64,000 nucleotides of DNA from the NCBI RefSeq assembly GCF_009930795.1, contig NZ_CP017146.1, positions 3,286,001 through 3,350,000 of the forward strand. Reading direction: 5' to 3'. Below are positions 49,599 through 61,065 of the stretch, piece by piece; position 1 is the stretch's first letter, and every line of letters begins with the position of its first letter. Both the position numbers and the translations under genes were made by a program. The notes beneath the pieces are model-generated. The model did no database searches, was not told the origin of the DNA, and worked only from the letters and a program-made list of their open reading frames with translations. The stretch is from Marisediminicola antarctica (GTDB lineage: Bacteria > Actinomycetota > Actinomycetes > Actinomycetales > Microbacteriaceae).

Positions 49599-51605
49599 TC
49601 AGTTGCAGCCGGTGACCCTGTAGAGGCGCGCGTCGCCCTCGCTGTCGATCAACTCGACAGCGGCCGACTCGCCGAGATCCTCAAGGCCGGAATAGTCGAC
49701 CTCGCCGTCAGGGTCGCCGCCGTTGATCTCGCGGTCGCCGAAGTCGAGAACGTAGTACGCGTCGAGTTCCTCGACGAACCCGCAGACCTCGTCGCCCGGG
49801 GCCGCGTCGCGCAGGGACTCCACGATCTCGAGGGTCGCCTCGTCGCGCTCCCCGTAAATGTGCGGAAGGAGGGCTCGGCGATCCGACAGCGCGTAGACGA
49901 GGGAGGCGCCGGTCCAGGGGCTCCCGACGACAGTCGCCTCCTCCGGTACCTCGGAGCCGACCCGGTCGAGCAGGGCGCGTTCGTCCGGTGACAGCAGCGG
50001 GGAGCTCGACGTGAACTGATAGGCGTACTGCCCAGTTCTCATCGCGAAGGCGAGAGCCGGGCCCAGCTGGGTGGACAGGCCGAGCGCGAGCACGAGCGCG
50101 GCCCCGGTGGCCATCGCGAGAGGGGCCCGGGCCACCCTCGAAGGTTCCATACTGTTGCGGCCGGCACGCGCCGCCCGCGCGCGGAGGAGAGCCGACGTCA
50201 ACAGGTCGCTGAGCGCCACGACGCCCAGAGCCGCGAGCGGAAGAACGAGCACCGGCAACATCGCGGCTATGCGGAAGCTGTCGTTGTACCAGACCCCGGT
50301 GAAGCCGGTGCGGAGCGGCCCCTGGGGGAAGCTCGCGACGATGATGTAGAGCCCGGCCGCGAGCGCGTAGCTACCGACGAGCCACAGCGGAAAGCGGCGT
50401 CGGACGACCGCGATGACGCCGACGAGGAGCAGCACGCCGACAACGTAGTCCGCGGGGCGGGCGACGACCGCCCCGGCGAGCGCGCCGTGCACGGCGACGA
50501 TCAACGACTCCCGCGGCGGCCAGAACGCCGCGCCAGGCGGCCTGATCAGGAGCAGCGCGACGGCGGCCGCGCCGAACGCGGCAGCCGCGATGGCGAACGC
50601 CCGCAGATAGCGACTCCAGGGCGCGCGACGGTCGCGCAGCTGCCGCAGGTGGCGCACGACGACCGCGACGCCGATGGGCAGCGAGAATGCCACGAGCGCC
50701 ATGAGCGTCGTCGGATGCGCGAGGGCGAGCCCCGGCAGCACCCCCACCAGCACGACCCAGCGGACCGGGGCGGTAAGGGTATCGGCGTCCCCTGCCCGCG
50801 CCACCAGCACGACGGCCGCGAGAGCGGCCGGGAGCAGGCTGATCGAGAGCAGATTCGGGTAGAGGACTCCGAAGTCCACCATGAGGTAGGGGAACGCGGC
50901 GAACGACGCCGACAGCACCCCCGCCGCCAGCAGCGCGACCGGTCGCGGGCCGGCGATCTGGCGAACCAGAAACACGCACGCGAGCGGCCAGACGATCCCG
51001 GCGATGGCGATGTTGACGACATTGACCGCCACGGGGATCGGAGCGCCCGTGGCCTGCACCGCGAGGGCGACCAGAGCGTGCCACATGTCAGGGTAGAAGG
51101 AGATGCGCCCATCGAGCTGATAGTTGAGGCCGCCGACTTTGAACGGTGACACGATTCCGGTATCGAGAATCCAGCGGATCGCGTTCAGGTGGTACACGTT
51201 GTCGAAGGTCTGCGATACGCGTGAGGGAGCTCCGAAAATTGACGCGAAGCGCACGGCAATGGCGACAAAGGCGAAGGCCAGCCCGATCAACGTGGCCAGC
51301 CACACGAGGCGACCCGCTGGTTCGACCGCGGGTCGCGGCCAGCGCTTCTGCCAGAGCAACCGCAGCCCGAGGACGAGGGCCGACACCACTGCCGTCGCGG
51401 CGACGAGGGACCAGGGCCCCCAGTCGTAGTCGACGAGGTGATTGGCAAGCGACGCCACTGCGACGATCGTCACGGTGAACGCCGGGGCCAGGGCGAGCAG
51501 AGCGAAGCCACGCAGTCCAAGTGCCACGCCAGCGGTGAGTCCCGGCAGAATGAGGATCGCCACGGCGGCCAAAAAGACCGGGGTTTCGAAAAGCCAGGCT
51601 TGCAC
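49599..51605 (-). CDS. DUF6541 multispanning membrane protein (paralogue 2)
   Basis: 668 residues from a GTG. Same plan as the gene at 46608: a dozen or more helices, then an external C-terminal domain with SPWTGASLVYALSDRRALLPHI and EVCGFVEELDAYYVLDFG. The common SPWTG(A/T)SL(A/V)YA and YVLDFG blocks confirm paralogy. Located upstream of galE copy 2, so that galE is flanked by the two. Function unknown; GT-C-like transfer is an inference. Confidence 0.82.
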   Translation of the reverse strand: MQAWLFETPVFLAAVAILILPGLTAGVALGLRGFALLALAPAFTVTIVAVASLANHLVDYDWGPWSLVAATAVVSALVLGLRLLWQKRWPRPAVEPAGRLVWLATLIGLAFAFVAIAVRFASIFGAPSRVSQTFDNVYHLNAIRWILDTGIVSPFKVGGLNYQLDGRISFYPDMWHALVALAVQATGAPIPVAVNVVNIAIAGIVWPLACVFLVRQIAGPRPVALLAAGVLSASFAAFPYLMVDFGVLYPNLLSISLLPAALAAVVLVARAGDADTLTAPVRWVVLVGVLPGLALAHPTTLMALVAFSLPIGVAVVVRHLRQLRDRRAPWSRYLRAFAIAAAAFGAAAVALLLIRPPGAAFWPPRESLIVAVHGALAGAVVARPADYVVGVLLLVGVIAVVRRRFPLWLVGSYALAAGLYIIVASFPQGPLRTGFTGVWYNDSFRIAAMLPVLVLPLAALGVVALSDLLTSALLRARAARAGRNSMEPSRVARAPLAMATGAALVLALGLSTQLGPALAFAMRTGQYAYQFTSSSPLLSPDERALLDRVGSEVPEEATVVGSPWTGASLVYALSDRRALLPHIYGERDEATLEIVESLRDAAPGDEVCGFVEELDAYYVLDFGDREINGGDPDGEVDYSGLEDLGESAAVELIDSEGDARLYRVTGCN

Positions 51606-51611
51606 TTGGCA

Positions 51612-51617
51612 AGTCTA
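51612..51617 (-). promoter_or_regulatory. Predicted -10 box (TAGACT) of DUF6541 paralogue 2
   Basis: TAGACT-TGCCAA-GTG on the minus strand. This exact TAGACTTGCC string also precedes galE copy 2. Confidence 0.48.
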
Positions 51618-51718
51618 CTGACGGGCGCCTCGGGATCGGCCCGACCGGGCGGCGTGCGCGGTCTGGGGTACGATTTGGCTGCTGGGAACCCGCCCCGAGC
51701 GCACAGAGAGGAACACTG

Positions 51719-52662
51719 TTGCAGGTTTCGGCGGTCGTGGTGGCCTACAACCGTCGAGAGTTGCTCGTGGAGGCTCTCCGGGCGCTCGGCGCGCAGACCG
51801 TGCCTCTCGACTCGATCGTCGTCATCGACAACGCCTCGACAGACGGATCAGCGGATGCTGCCCGGGCGGCCGCCCCGGAGGCCGACGTGGTGATCCTCGA
51901 GCGCAACACCGGGGGTGCCGGCGGGTTCGCGGTGGGCATCGAGCGCGCGATCTCGCGGCACTCCGCCGACCTCGTCTGGATCATGGACGACGACACCATC
52001 CCGTCCCCCGGCGCCCTCGAGGAGCTCCTGCGCGTGCGCGAGGAGCATCCCGCTCGCCCCGTGGTGCTCGCATCGCGCGTGGTCTGGACCGACGGCACCG
52101 ACCACCCCATGAACACCCCGCGGCGCAAACCCTTCGTCGGTCGCGCGGAGCGACGCGCCGCAGACTCCGTTGGCGCGGTGGCGGTGCGATCCGCGTCGTT
52201 CGTGTCGAGCCTTGTCGACACCGGCGCAATCCGCCAGAGCGGACTCCCGATCGCCGAATACTTCATCTGGAACGACGACTTCGAGTTCACCGCCCGCCTG
52301 CTGCGGGCCGGCCGCGGCGTCTATTGCCCGGGCAGCGTCGTCACCCACAAGACGCGAATCCTCGCGAGTACCGACGTCGACCCGGGAAGCCGCTTCTACT
52401 ACGAGGTGCGCAACAAGATCTGGCTTTTCCGCCACTCGCGCGCTCTCTCACCCGTCGAGAAGCCGCTCTACATCGGTGTCTCGATCGTGCGGTGGGCGAA
52501 GACGCTCCTGCGCTCGGCCGACCGCGCCACGCTCCTCTCTGGCCTTCGGAACGGAACTCGTGATGGGTTCGCCCGGCCACCGAGCAGCAACTCCGCGTTC
52601 CTATCGGGGCTGGGACCGGTGTCCGAGGCGATCGCCCGTTTCGAGAGCCCTCGGACCGGCTG

Positions 52663-52663
<1 letters not shown>
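51719..52663 (+). CDS. Glycosyltransferase family 2 (GlfT1/rhamnosyltransferase-like)
   Basis: 314 residues from a TTG with AGAGAGGAA upstream. GT-A motifs: VVVAYNRRELLVEAL, NTGGAGGFAVGIERA, the metal site WIMDDDTIPSP and the acceptor-side IWNDDFEFTARLL. NTGGAGGF and WNDDFE are typical of GlfT1 and GlfT2-like galactofuranosyltransferases and related rhamnosyltransferases. With glf and a GlfT2-like gene following, a role in starting a galactan is likely. Its stop overlaps the next start (TGATG). Confidence 0.85.
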
Positions 52664-54760
<2,097 letters not shown>

Positions 54761-54772
54761 GGACCTTCCGAC

Positions 54773-56788
54773 ATGTCTGATCCGATTGTTCTGCAGAAGG
54801 TCGTCTTCCCCTCGGCATCCGAACCGGATGTCGCGCCGCTCTACGTCGACCCGGACGAGTGGACCAACGTGATGCGCTCGACCCGCCCTCCTGCGGGCGA
54901 CGTCAAGCATCGCCGCGGCGCCGTTCCCGACGATGTCGAGTCGACACCTGTCCGGCTGACCCACCACAACGTGGTCCCCATGCTCGACGGGCGTCGAGGC
55001 CTGCGCCCCGGCTTCCAGAAGCGTGTCTCGCTCGGCTCGTACTTCAACGCTTTCCCGGCGAGTTACTGGCGCCGCTGGACCACGATCGACGGAGTGCGGC
55101 TGAGCGTCACCACCACAGGCATGGGTGACCTCATCGTCTACCGGTCGAACGCGCGCGGGCTTGTTCAGGCCGTCGAGTCCACTCAGGTCGACTCGGCCGG
55201 CACCGTGACCTTCGACCTCGGCTTCGATCACTTCATCGACGGCGGCTGGTATTGGTTCGACCTCGTGTCCCGAAGCGACGACTTCGCCCTCGTGAGCGCC
55301 GAGTGGCAGGCACCTCCGTCGACCCCGACGCCGGCGCCGAGCGGTGCGCTCACCATCTCCATCACCACGCTGAACCGCACCGACTACTGCCTGGAGCTGC
55401 TCGCGACCCTGGCGACTGACAGTGATGTACTCGCCGGAACCGACCAGGTCATCGTCGTCGACCAAGGCACGGAGAAGATCCAGGAGCAGGACCGGTTCGC
55501 CGAAGTCGAGGCGGCCCTCGGCGGCCGCCTCCGGGTCATCGAGCAGGTCAACGCCGGCGGATCCGGCGGATTCTCCCGCGGCATGATCGAAACCCTCACC
55601 GCGGGCACATCCGAGTACGTGATGCTGCTCGACGACGACGTCGTGATTGAACCCGAAAGCATCCGGCGCGCCCTCACTTTCGCCAGGTTCTGCGCCTCGC
55701 CGACAATTGTCGGCGGCCACATGTTCGACATGTACGACAAGACCAAGCTGCACGCGTTCGCCGAGACCGTCGACACCTGGACCTTCATGTGGGGCCCGAT
55801 TACCCCGAGCCGCCACGACTTCACCTCATCGAACCTCCGCCAGACCACGTGGATGCACCAGCGCATCGACGTGGGCTACAACGGCTGGTGGATGAGCCTC
55901 ATCCCCGTGAAGGTTATCCGTGAGATCGGGCTATCCCTGCCCGTGTTCATCAAGTGGGACGACGCCGAGTACTCGCTGCGCGCGAGCGATCACGGCTTCC
56001 CGACGGTGAGTCTGCCCGGCGCGGCCATCTGGCACGTCTCCTGGGTCGACAAGGACGACTCGAGGGACTGGCAGGCCTTCTACCACGCCCGAAATCGGCT
56101 CGTGGCGGCCCTGCTGCACTCGCCGCACCGCCGAGGCGGCCGGCTTCCCATCAGCAATCTCGCTCAGGATGTGCGCTATCTGCTGACGATGGACTACTAC
56201 ACGGTGGCGCTGCGCCAGCTCGCATATGAGAGCGTGCTGGCTGGGCCAGCCGCGCTCCATTCGGAGCTGACCTCGCGCCTCCCCCAGATTCGCGCCTTGG
56301 CGACCAGCTACCGCGAGTCCAAACTCGTGCGCACACTGTCGCAGTTCGACCGGTTCCCCCGCACCACCTACATCGACGGGAACGACGAGCGTCCGCGGGG
56401 GCGCGCCGTCTACAAGTTCCTCGCCCGGAACTTCCTCCGGCACGGGCTGAAGAGGCCCAACGACACGAGCGAAGATCGTCCCGACGTGCACCTGCCCTCG
56501 AGTGCGCCATGGTGGATCGTGCCGAGCTTCGACAGCGTCGCCGTCACTAACGCCGAGGGCTCCGGGGTGACCTGGCACATTCGGGACCGAGCGCGGTTCC
56601 GCAACCTGTTGTGGGCGAGCCTCACAAACAACCTGCGCTACCGCAACCGCTGGGGCCGGCTCACCCGCGAGTACCGCCGCGACCTGAACCGCCTGACTTC
56701 GCCCGAGGCGTGGAAGGCCACCCTGGGCCTCGACGGGACCACGCCGCGGTCCCGCCCGGTCGATAAGCCCGCCACGACCACCAAGTAG
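54773..56788 (+). CDS. Galactofuranosyltransferase, GlfT2-like
   Basis: 671 residues. N-terminal beta-sandwich domain (about 1-180), GT-A domain with TTLNRTDYCLELLATL, NAGGSGGFSRGM, metal site LLDDDVVIEPE near residue 286 and catalytic-base region KWDDAEYSLRA near 395, then a helical C-terminus (AFYHARNR). This four-domain plan is that of mycobacterial GlfT2, which builds beta-1,5/1,6-galactan from UDP-Galf. Length is close to GlfT2 (about 640). Neighbours glf and Wzm/Wzt are the same as for galactan export in mycobacteria. Confidence 0.9.
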   Translation: MSDPIVLQKVVFPSASEPDVAPLYVDPDEWTNVMRSTRPPAGDVKHRRGAVPDDVESTPVRLTHHNVVPMLDGRRGLRPGFQKRVSLGSYFNAFPASYWRRWTTIDGVRLSVTTTGMGDLIVYRSNARGLVQAVESTQVDSAGTVTFDLGFDHFIDGGWYWFDLVSRSDDFALVSAEWQAPPSTPTPAPSGALTISITTLNRTDYCLELLATLATDSDVLAGTDQVIVVDQGTEKIQEQDRFAEVEAALGGRLRVIEQVNAGGSGGFSRGMIETLTAGTSEYVMLLDDDVVIEPESIRRALTFARFCASPTIVGGHMFDMYDKTKLHAFAETVDTWTFMWGPITPSRHDFTSSNLRQTTWMHQRIDVGYNGWWMSLIPVKVIREIGLSLPVFIKWDDAEYSLRASDHGFPTVSLPGAAIWHVSWVDKDDSRDWQAFYHARNRLVAALLHSPHRRGGRLPISNLAQDVRYLLTMDYYTVALRQLAYESVLAGPAALHSELTSRLPQIRALATSYRESKLVRTLSQFDRFPRTTYIDGNDERPRGRAVYKFLARNFLRHGLKRPNDTSEDRPDVHLPSSAPWWIVPSFDSVAVTNAEGSGVTWHIRDRARFRNLLWASLTNNLRYRNRWGRLTREYRRDLNRLTSPEAWKATLGLDGTTPRSRPVDKPATTTK

Positions 56789-56860
56789 GATGGAGGGGTT
56801 TTGCGGTTGCGCTCCCTGAGAAGACTGCGCCTCAAGCCCCAGCCAAGGAGACGTGCCGCA

Positions 56861-57733
56861 GTGACCCAGACCGCATCATCACCTGACTTGGAGGGGTTCG
56901 TCAGGCCAGGCAAAGGCGCCGGTTTGGTGGATGTCTTCAACCGGCGCTACCTGCTCTCCCTGCTCGTGCGCAAGGAAGTGCAGGTGCGCTACCGGGGGTC
57001 CGCGCTCGGGTGGCTCTGGTCGTACGTCAAGCCGGTCACCCAGTTCCTGGTGTTCTTCATCGCGCTCGGCGTGTTCCTGCAGCTCAACAACTCGATCCCG
57101 AACTATCCCATCTACCTGTTCTCTGGGCTTGTCGTCATCAACCTGTTCAGCGAAGCGTTCAGCAACGGCACCAAGTCCCTTGTCGACAATGCCCCACTCA
57201 TCAAGAAGATCTACCTCCCGCGAGAGCTCTTCCCCGTGTCGTCGACTCTGGTGGCTCTCGTGAACTTCCTCCCCCAGGTCATCGTCCTCGGCACCGTCTG
57301 CCTGTTCGTCGGCTGGACGCCGAGCCTCGTGCAGCTCGCGGGAGTGCTGCTGGGTATCGTCATCCTCGTCGTGCTCGCCACCGGTCTCAGCATGCTCTTC
57401 GGCTCGATCAACGTGTCGTTCCGGGACGCGCAGAACTTCGTCGAGCTGATCGTGCTCGTCGCGACCTGGGCCTCTCCGGTGCTGTACCGGTGGACCATGG
57501 TCGCCGAGATCCTGCCGGATTGGCTCATGGTGCTCTATCAGGTCAATCCGCTCACTGCCGCGGTCGAGCTGCTGCACGCCGGATTCTGGTACCCGACGAC
57601 GGACGGCTCGGCGCCCCTTCCTCCCAACCTGTTGACCTTCGGCGTGATTGCCCTGGTCATCTCCCTCGCGATGCTCGCCTTCGGCCAGTTCGTCTTCCGC
57701 AAATTGGAGCGCCGTTTTGCCCAAGACCTCTGA
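56861..57733 (+). CDS. ABC-2 type polysaccharide export permease (Wzm)
   Basis: 290 residues from GTG 56861, which has AAGGAG 10 nt upstream; a TTG at 56801 after GGAGGGG would add 20 Arg-rich residues. Six TM helices of the ABC2_membrane type, with KEVQVRYRGSALGWLWSYVKP at the start (amphipathic gate helix) and SPVLYRW near the end. Half of a Wzm/Wzt exporter of the RfbA/RfbD (galactan) kind. It carries lipid-linked galactan outward. Overlaps wzt by 17 bp. Confidence 0.9.
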   Translation: MTQTASSPDLEGFVRPGKGAGLVDVFNRRYLLSLLVRKEVQVRYRGSALGWLWSYVKPVTQFLVFFIALGVFLQLNNSIPNYPIYLFSGLVVINLFSEAFSNGTKSLVDNAPLIKKIYLPRELFPVSSTLVALVNFLPQVIVLGTVCLFVGWTPSLVQLAGVLLGIVILVVLATGLSMLFGSINVSFRDAQNFVELIVLVATWASPVLYRWTMVAEILPDWLMVLYQVNPLTAAVELLHAGFWYPTTDGSAPLPPNLLTFGVIALVISLAMLAFGQFVFRKLERRFAQDL

Positions 57734-58475
57734 TCTCCGGCCAGACGCCGCGCCGCGGACGGCCGTCATCGCCGCACACCTCAGCAAGCGGTTCCTCCTG
57801 CGCCACACCCACTCACTCAAGGAGTCGGTCATTGCGGCGTTTCGCCGCAAACCGCTCTCAACGACGTTCGACGCGCTCAACGATGTGACCTTCGAGATCT
57901 GCGAGGGTGAATCCGTCGCACTCCTGGGCTTCAACGGATCTGGCAAGTCCACACTGCTGAAGCTCATCTCCGGCGTGCTTCAGCCCGATGGTGGCGAGGT
58001 ACTCACCCGGGGCCGCGTCGCCGGTCTCATCGAGGTCGGCGCCGGTTTCCACCCCGACCTCTCCGGGCGCGAAAACATCTACCTCAATGCCGCGATCCTT
58101 GGCATGACGCAGAAGGAGATCGACGCGCGTTACGACGAAATCGTCGAGTTCAGCGAGATCGGCCAATTCATCGACACGGAGGTCAAGCACTATTCGTCCG
58201 GCATGTTCCTGCGCCTGGCGTTCTCCGTCGCGATCCACACCGAGGTCGACATCCTGCTCGTCGATGAGATCCTCTCCGTCGGCGATGAGCCGTTCCAGCG
58301 CAAATGCCTCGACAAGATCCGCCAGCTGCACCTTGAGGGCAAGACGCTCGTTGTCGTGAGCCACGACCTGCAGATGGTCGCGGACCTGTGCGAGCGGGCT
58401 ATCCTCATCAACAAGGGGTCAATCGTCTTCGACGGCGAGTCGCACGACGCGGTCGCACGACTACGCGCGCAATAG
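57717..58475 (+). CDS. ABC polysaccharide export ATPase (Wzt)
   Basis: 252 residues from a TTG with TTGGAGC seven bases upstream, inside the permease gene. Walker A GFNGSGKST, the Wzt/TagH-type LIEVGAGFHPDLSGRENI, signature YSSGMFLRLAFS, Walker B DILLVDEILSVGD and VVSHDLQMV. No C-terminal carbohydrate-binding domain, so it belongs to the short (galactan and teichoic acid) type that does not need a modified glycan end. Convergent with rmlA; the short gap is a 16-bp tandem duplication. Confidence 0.93.
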   Translation: MPKTSDLRPDAAPRTAVIAAHLSKRFLLRHTHSLKESVIAAFRRKPLSTTFDALNDVTFEICEGESVALLGFNGSGKSTLLKLISGVLQPDGGEVLTRGRVAGLIEVGAGFHPDLSGRENIYLNAAILGMTQKEIDARYDEIVEFSEIGQFIDTEVKHYSSGMFLRLAFSVAIHTEVDILLVDEILSVGDEPFQRKCLDKIRQLHLEGKTLVVVSHDLQMVADLCERAILINKGSIVFDGESHDAVARLRAQ

Positions 58476-58482
58476 ACCCGCC

Positions 58483-58514
58483 GCGCTCAGGCGCCCAGGC
58501 GCTCAGGCGCCCAG
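58483..58514. repeat. 16-bp tandem duplication at the rmlA stop codon
   Basis: GCGCTCAGGCGCCCAG twice in a row. It duplicates the end of rmlA with its TGA, so a second in-frame-like stop copy lies just downstream. The GGCGCC elements (58490-58495, 58506-58511) could pair as a hairpin between convergent genes. Confidence 0.8.
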
Positions 58515-59378
58515 CGCCTCCGACAGCAGCGACGACAGGTACCGGCCGTATCCGCTCTTCTGCAACGCGACGGCGAGCTGCGCGAGCTGCACCGAGTCGA
58601 TCCAACCCGCCCGCCAGGCGATCTCTTCGATGCAGCCGATCTTGAACCCCTGCCGGTCCTCGATCACGCGGACGTATTCCGAGGCCTGCATCATCGATTC
58701 GAAGGTGCCGGTGTCGAGCCAGGCCGTTCCGCGGTCGAGGATCTGGACCTGGAGGAGTCCGCGCTCCAGGTAGCGCTCGTTCAGGGTTGAGATCTCGAGT
58801 TCGCCGCGAGCACTCGGGGTGATCCCCTTGGCGATCTCCACCACCGAGTTGTCATAGAAGTAGAGGCCAGGCACGGCGTAGTTGCTTTTCGGCGCGAGCG
58901 GCTTCTCCTCGATGGACACTGCAACGAGATCGTCGTCGAATTCGACTACCCCGTAGGCCTCCGGGTTCGAGACGCGGTAGGCGAAAATGAGCCCGCCTTC
59001 AATGTCGCGGTGATGACGCAGGGCTGTACCGAGGCCGGCCCCGTGGAAGATGTTGTCGCCGAGGACGAGAGCGACCGACTCGTCGCCGATGAATTCCTCG
59101 CCGATGATGAAAGCCTGGGCGAGGCCGTCGGGGGCGGGCTGCACCGCGTACTGGATGTCGAGGCCGAGGTCGGAACCGTCTCCGAAGAGCGCCTGGAACT
59201 GGGCGTTGTACTCGAGCGTTGTGATGATCAGGATCTCGCGAATGCCCGCCATCATGAGTGTCGATAGGGGGTAGTAGATCATCGGCTTGTCGTAGATGGG
59301 CATGAGCTGCTTCGAGATGCCACGGGTGATCGGATAGAGCCGGGTGCCGGACCCGCCGGCCAGGATGATTCCGCGCAT
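58503..59378 (-). CDS. rmlA: Glucose-1-phosphate thymidylyltransferase
   Basis: 291 residues. GGSGTRLYP (8-16) and [17 protein letters not shown] are the nucleotidyltransferase signature, with GDNIFHG at the metal site and VEFDDD. It makes dTDP-glucose from dTTP and glucose-1-P, the first and feedback-regulated step to dTDP-rhamnose. Second in an rmlC-rmlA operon, 4 bp after rmlC. Short form (about 290 residues) typical for RmlA1. Confidence 0.96.
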   Translation of the reverse strand: MRGIILAGGSGTRLYPITRGISKQLMPIYDKPMIYYPLSTLMMAGIREILIITTLEYNAQFQALFGDGSDLGLDIQYAVQPAPDGLAQAFIIGEEFIGDESVALVLGDNIFHGAGLGTALRHHRDIEGGLIFAYRVSNPEAYGVVEFDDDLVAVSIEEKPLAPKSNYAVPGLYFYDNSVVEIAKGITPSARGELEISTLNERYLERGLLQVQILDRGTAWLDTGTFESMMQASEYVRVIEDRQGFKIGCIEEIAWRAGWIDSVQLAQLAVALQKSGYGRYLSSLLSEALGA

Positions 59379-59382
59379 GTGG

Positions 59383-59991
59383 TCAGCTCTTCTCGTTGAG
59401 GGAATCGTAGAAGCCGCGAACCGCGTGCCACTCCGGCAGCAGGCCAGCAGCGGCGGCCTCCTGAAGACCTGGCGCGTCGGTGTCCTTTGACGAGAGGAGG
59501 AGGGGCCCCGCCTCGGGCGGGAAGACGAGGCCGACGTCGGGGTCGAGGGGGTTGATGCCGTGTTCGCGTGAGGCGTTGAAGACGTCGGTCACGAGGTAGC
59601 TCACGGTCGCGTCGTCAGTGAGGGCGACGAAGGCATGGGCGAGGCCCTCGGCGACATAGACGGCTCGCCGGTCGACGCTGTCGAGCAACACGCTGTCCCA
59701 CTGCCCGAATGTCGGGGAGCCGACGCGCACATCGATCACGTAGTCGAGAACTGCGCCGTTCGCGCACGTGACGTACTTCGCCTGACCCACGGGTACATCC
59801 GCGAAGTGAATACCGCGCACCACCCCGCGGCGCGAGACGGACGTATTCGCCTGGCGCAGGTCGAGGGCGTGCCCGACGACCTCGCTGAGCCTGTCGAAGC
59901 GATACCACTCGAGAAAGACCCCCCGGTCATCTCTGAATTGTCGAGGGCTCACCTCGAAAGCGTCCGGGATCGATAGTTCACGGATCTTCAC
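59383..59991 (-). CDS. rmlC: dTDP-4-dehydrorhamnose 3,5-epimerase
   Basis: 202 residues from a GTG. Cupin fold: [26 protein letters not shown] (catalytic His in GIHF), [16 protein letters not shown] and [13 protein letters not shown]. Third step of dTDP-L-rhamnose synthesis. Starts 79 bp from rmlB in the opposite direction and has TAGACT 6 nt before its start. Confidence 0.95.
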   Translation of the reverse strand: MKIRELSIPDAFEVSPRQFRDDRGVFLEWYRFDRLSEVVGHALDLRQANTSVSRRGVVRGIHFADVPVGQAKYVTCANGAVLDYVIDVRVGSPTFGQWDSVLLDSVDRRAVYVAEGLAHAFVALTDDATVSYLVTDVFNASREHGINPLDPDVGLVFPPEAGPLLLSSKDTDAPGLQEAAAAGLLPEWHAVRGFYDSLNEKS

Positions 59992-59997
59992 CTCGGC

Positions 59998-60003
59998 AGT
60001 CTA
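59998..60003 (-). promoter_or_regulatory. Predicted -10 box (TAGACT) of rmlCA
   Basis: TAGACT-GCCGAG-GTG; leaderless start predicted for rmlCA. Confidence 0.48.
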
Positions 60004-60019
60004 ACAACGGCCCCCTCGG

Positions 60020-60025
60020 TAGAAT
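60020..60025 (+). promoter_or_regulatory. Predicted -10 box (TAGAAT) of the rmlB operon
   Basis: TAGAAT in the 79-bp divergent gap; start codon is 45 nt further on, so this transcript should have a leader with GAGAG before GTG, unlike rmlCA. Confidence 0.45.
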
Positions 60026-60070
60026 GGAGTTGCCTTCAATTCCGACGGCTCGCCACCGACAGAGAGCAGT

Positions 60071-61063
60071 GTGCCCGTGAGAATCCTCGTGACCGGCGGC
60101 GCTGGCTTCATCGGCTCCAACTTCGTGCGGCGCACCCTGGAGGACGCCTACCCGGCACTCGAGGGCGCCGAGGTGCTGGTGCTCGACGCCCTGACCTACT
60201 CCGGGAACCTCGCGAACCTCGCCCCTGTCGCCGGGTCGCCGCGCTTCGAGTTCGTCAAGGGCGACATCCGCGACGCCGCCCTGCTCGATACGCTGCTGCC
60301 CACCGCCGACGCCGTCGTGCACTTCGCAGCGGAATCCCACGTCGACCGCTCGGTGCGCGACGCGACAGTCTTTGTCGAGACCAACGTTCTCGGTACCCAG
60401 CAGCTGCTCGATGCGGCGCTTCGCGCTGGACTGAAGAAGTTCGTCCACGTGTCGACCGACGAGGTCTACGGATCGATCGCGGAAGGGTCGTGGGACGAAC
60501 AGCGCCCGCTCGAGCCCAACTCGCCCTATTCGGCGTCCAAGGCGGGCAGCGACCTCCTGGCCCGAAGCTACTTCCGCACGCACGGCCTCGACGTCTCGAT
60601 CACGCGATGCTCCAACAACTACGGCCCGTACCACTTTCCCGAAAAGGTCATCCCGCTCTTCGTGACGAACCTCATCGACGGCAACCACGTTCCCCTCTAT
60701 GGCGACGGAAACAACATCCGCGACTGGCTCCACGTCGACGACCACTGCCGCGGCATCGCGATGGTGCTCGCGAACGGGCGGGCCGGCGAGATCTACAACA
60801 TCGGCGGAGGCACCGAGCTCACCAACCGCGAGCTCACGCAGCTGCTGCTTGAGGCGACGGGGAGGGACTGGTCGTACGTGGACCGGGTCACCGACCGCCT
60901 CGGCCACGACCTGCGCTACTCCGTCGACATCTCCAAGATCCGGGACGAGCTCGGATACGCCCCGGTCGTCCCCTTCGACCGTGGGCTCGCCGAGGTTGTG
61001 CAGTGGTACCGCGACAACCGCTCCTGGTGGGAACCCCTCAAGCAGCACGCAGAGCTGAACTGA
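60071..61063 (+). CDS. rmlB: dTDP-glucose 4,6-dehydratase
   Basis: 330 residues from a GTG. NAD site GGAGFIGSNF, STDEVYGSI with the Asp/Glu acid-base pair, YSASKAGSD with the catalytic Tyr/Lys and RCSNNYGPYHFPEK, all diagnostic for RmlB. Second step of dTDP-rhamnose synthesis. First gene of a rmlB-rmlD-GT4 operon. Confidence 0.96.
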   Translation: MPVRILVTGGAGFIGSNFVRRTLEDAYPALEGAEVLVLDALTYSGNLANLAPVAGSPRFEFVKGDIRDAALLDTLLPTADAVVHFAAESHVDRSVRDATVFVETNVLGTQQLLDAALRAGLKKFVHVSTDEVYGSIAEGSWDEQRPLEPNSPYSASKAGSDLLARSYFRTHGLDVSITRCSNNYGPYHFPEKVIPLFVTNLIDGNHVPLYGDGNNIRDWLHVDDHCRGIAMVLANGRAGEIYNIGGGTELTNRELTQLLLEATGRDWSYVDRVTDRLGHDLRYSVDISKIRDELGYAPVVPFDRGLAEVVQWYRDNRSWWEPLKQHAELN

Positions 61064-61065
61064 CG

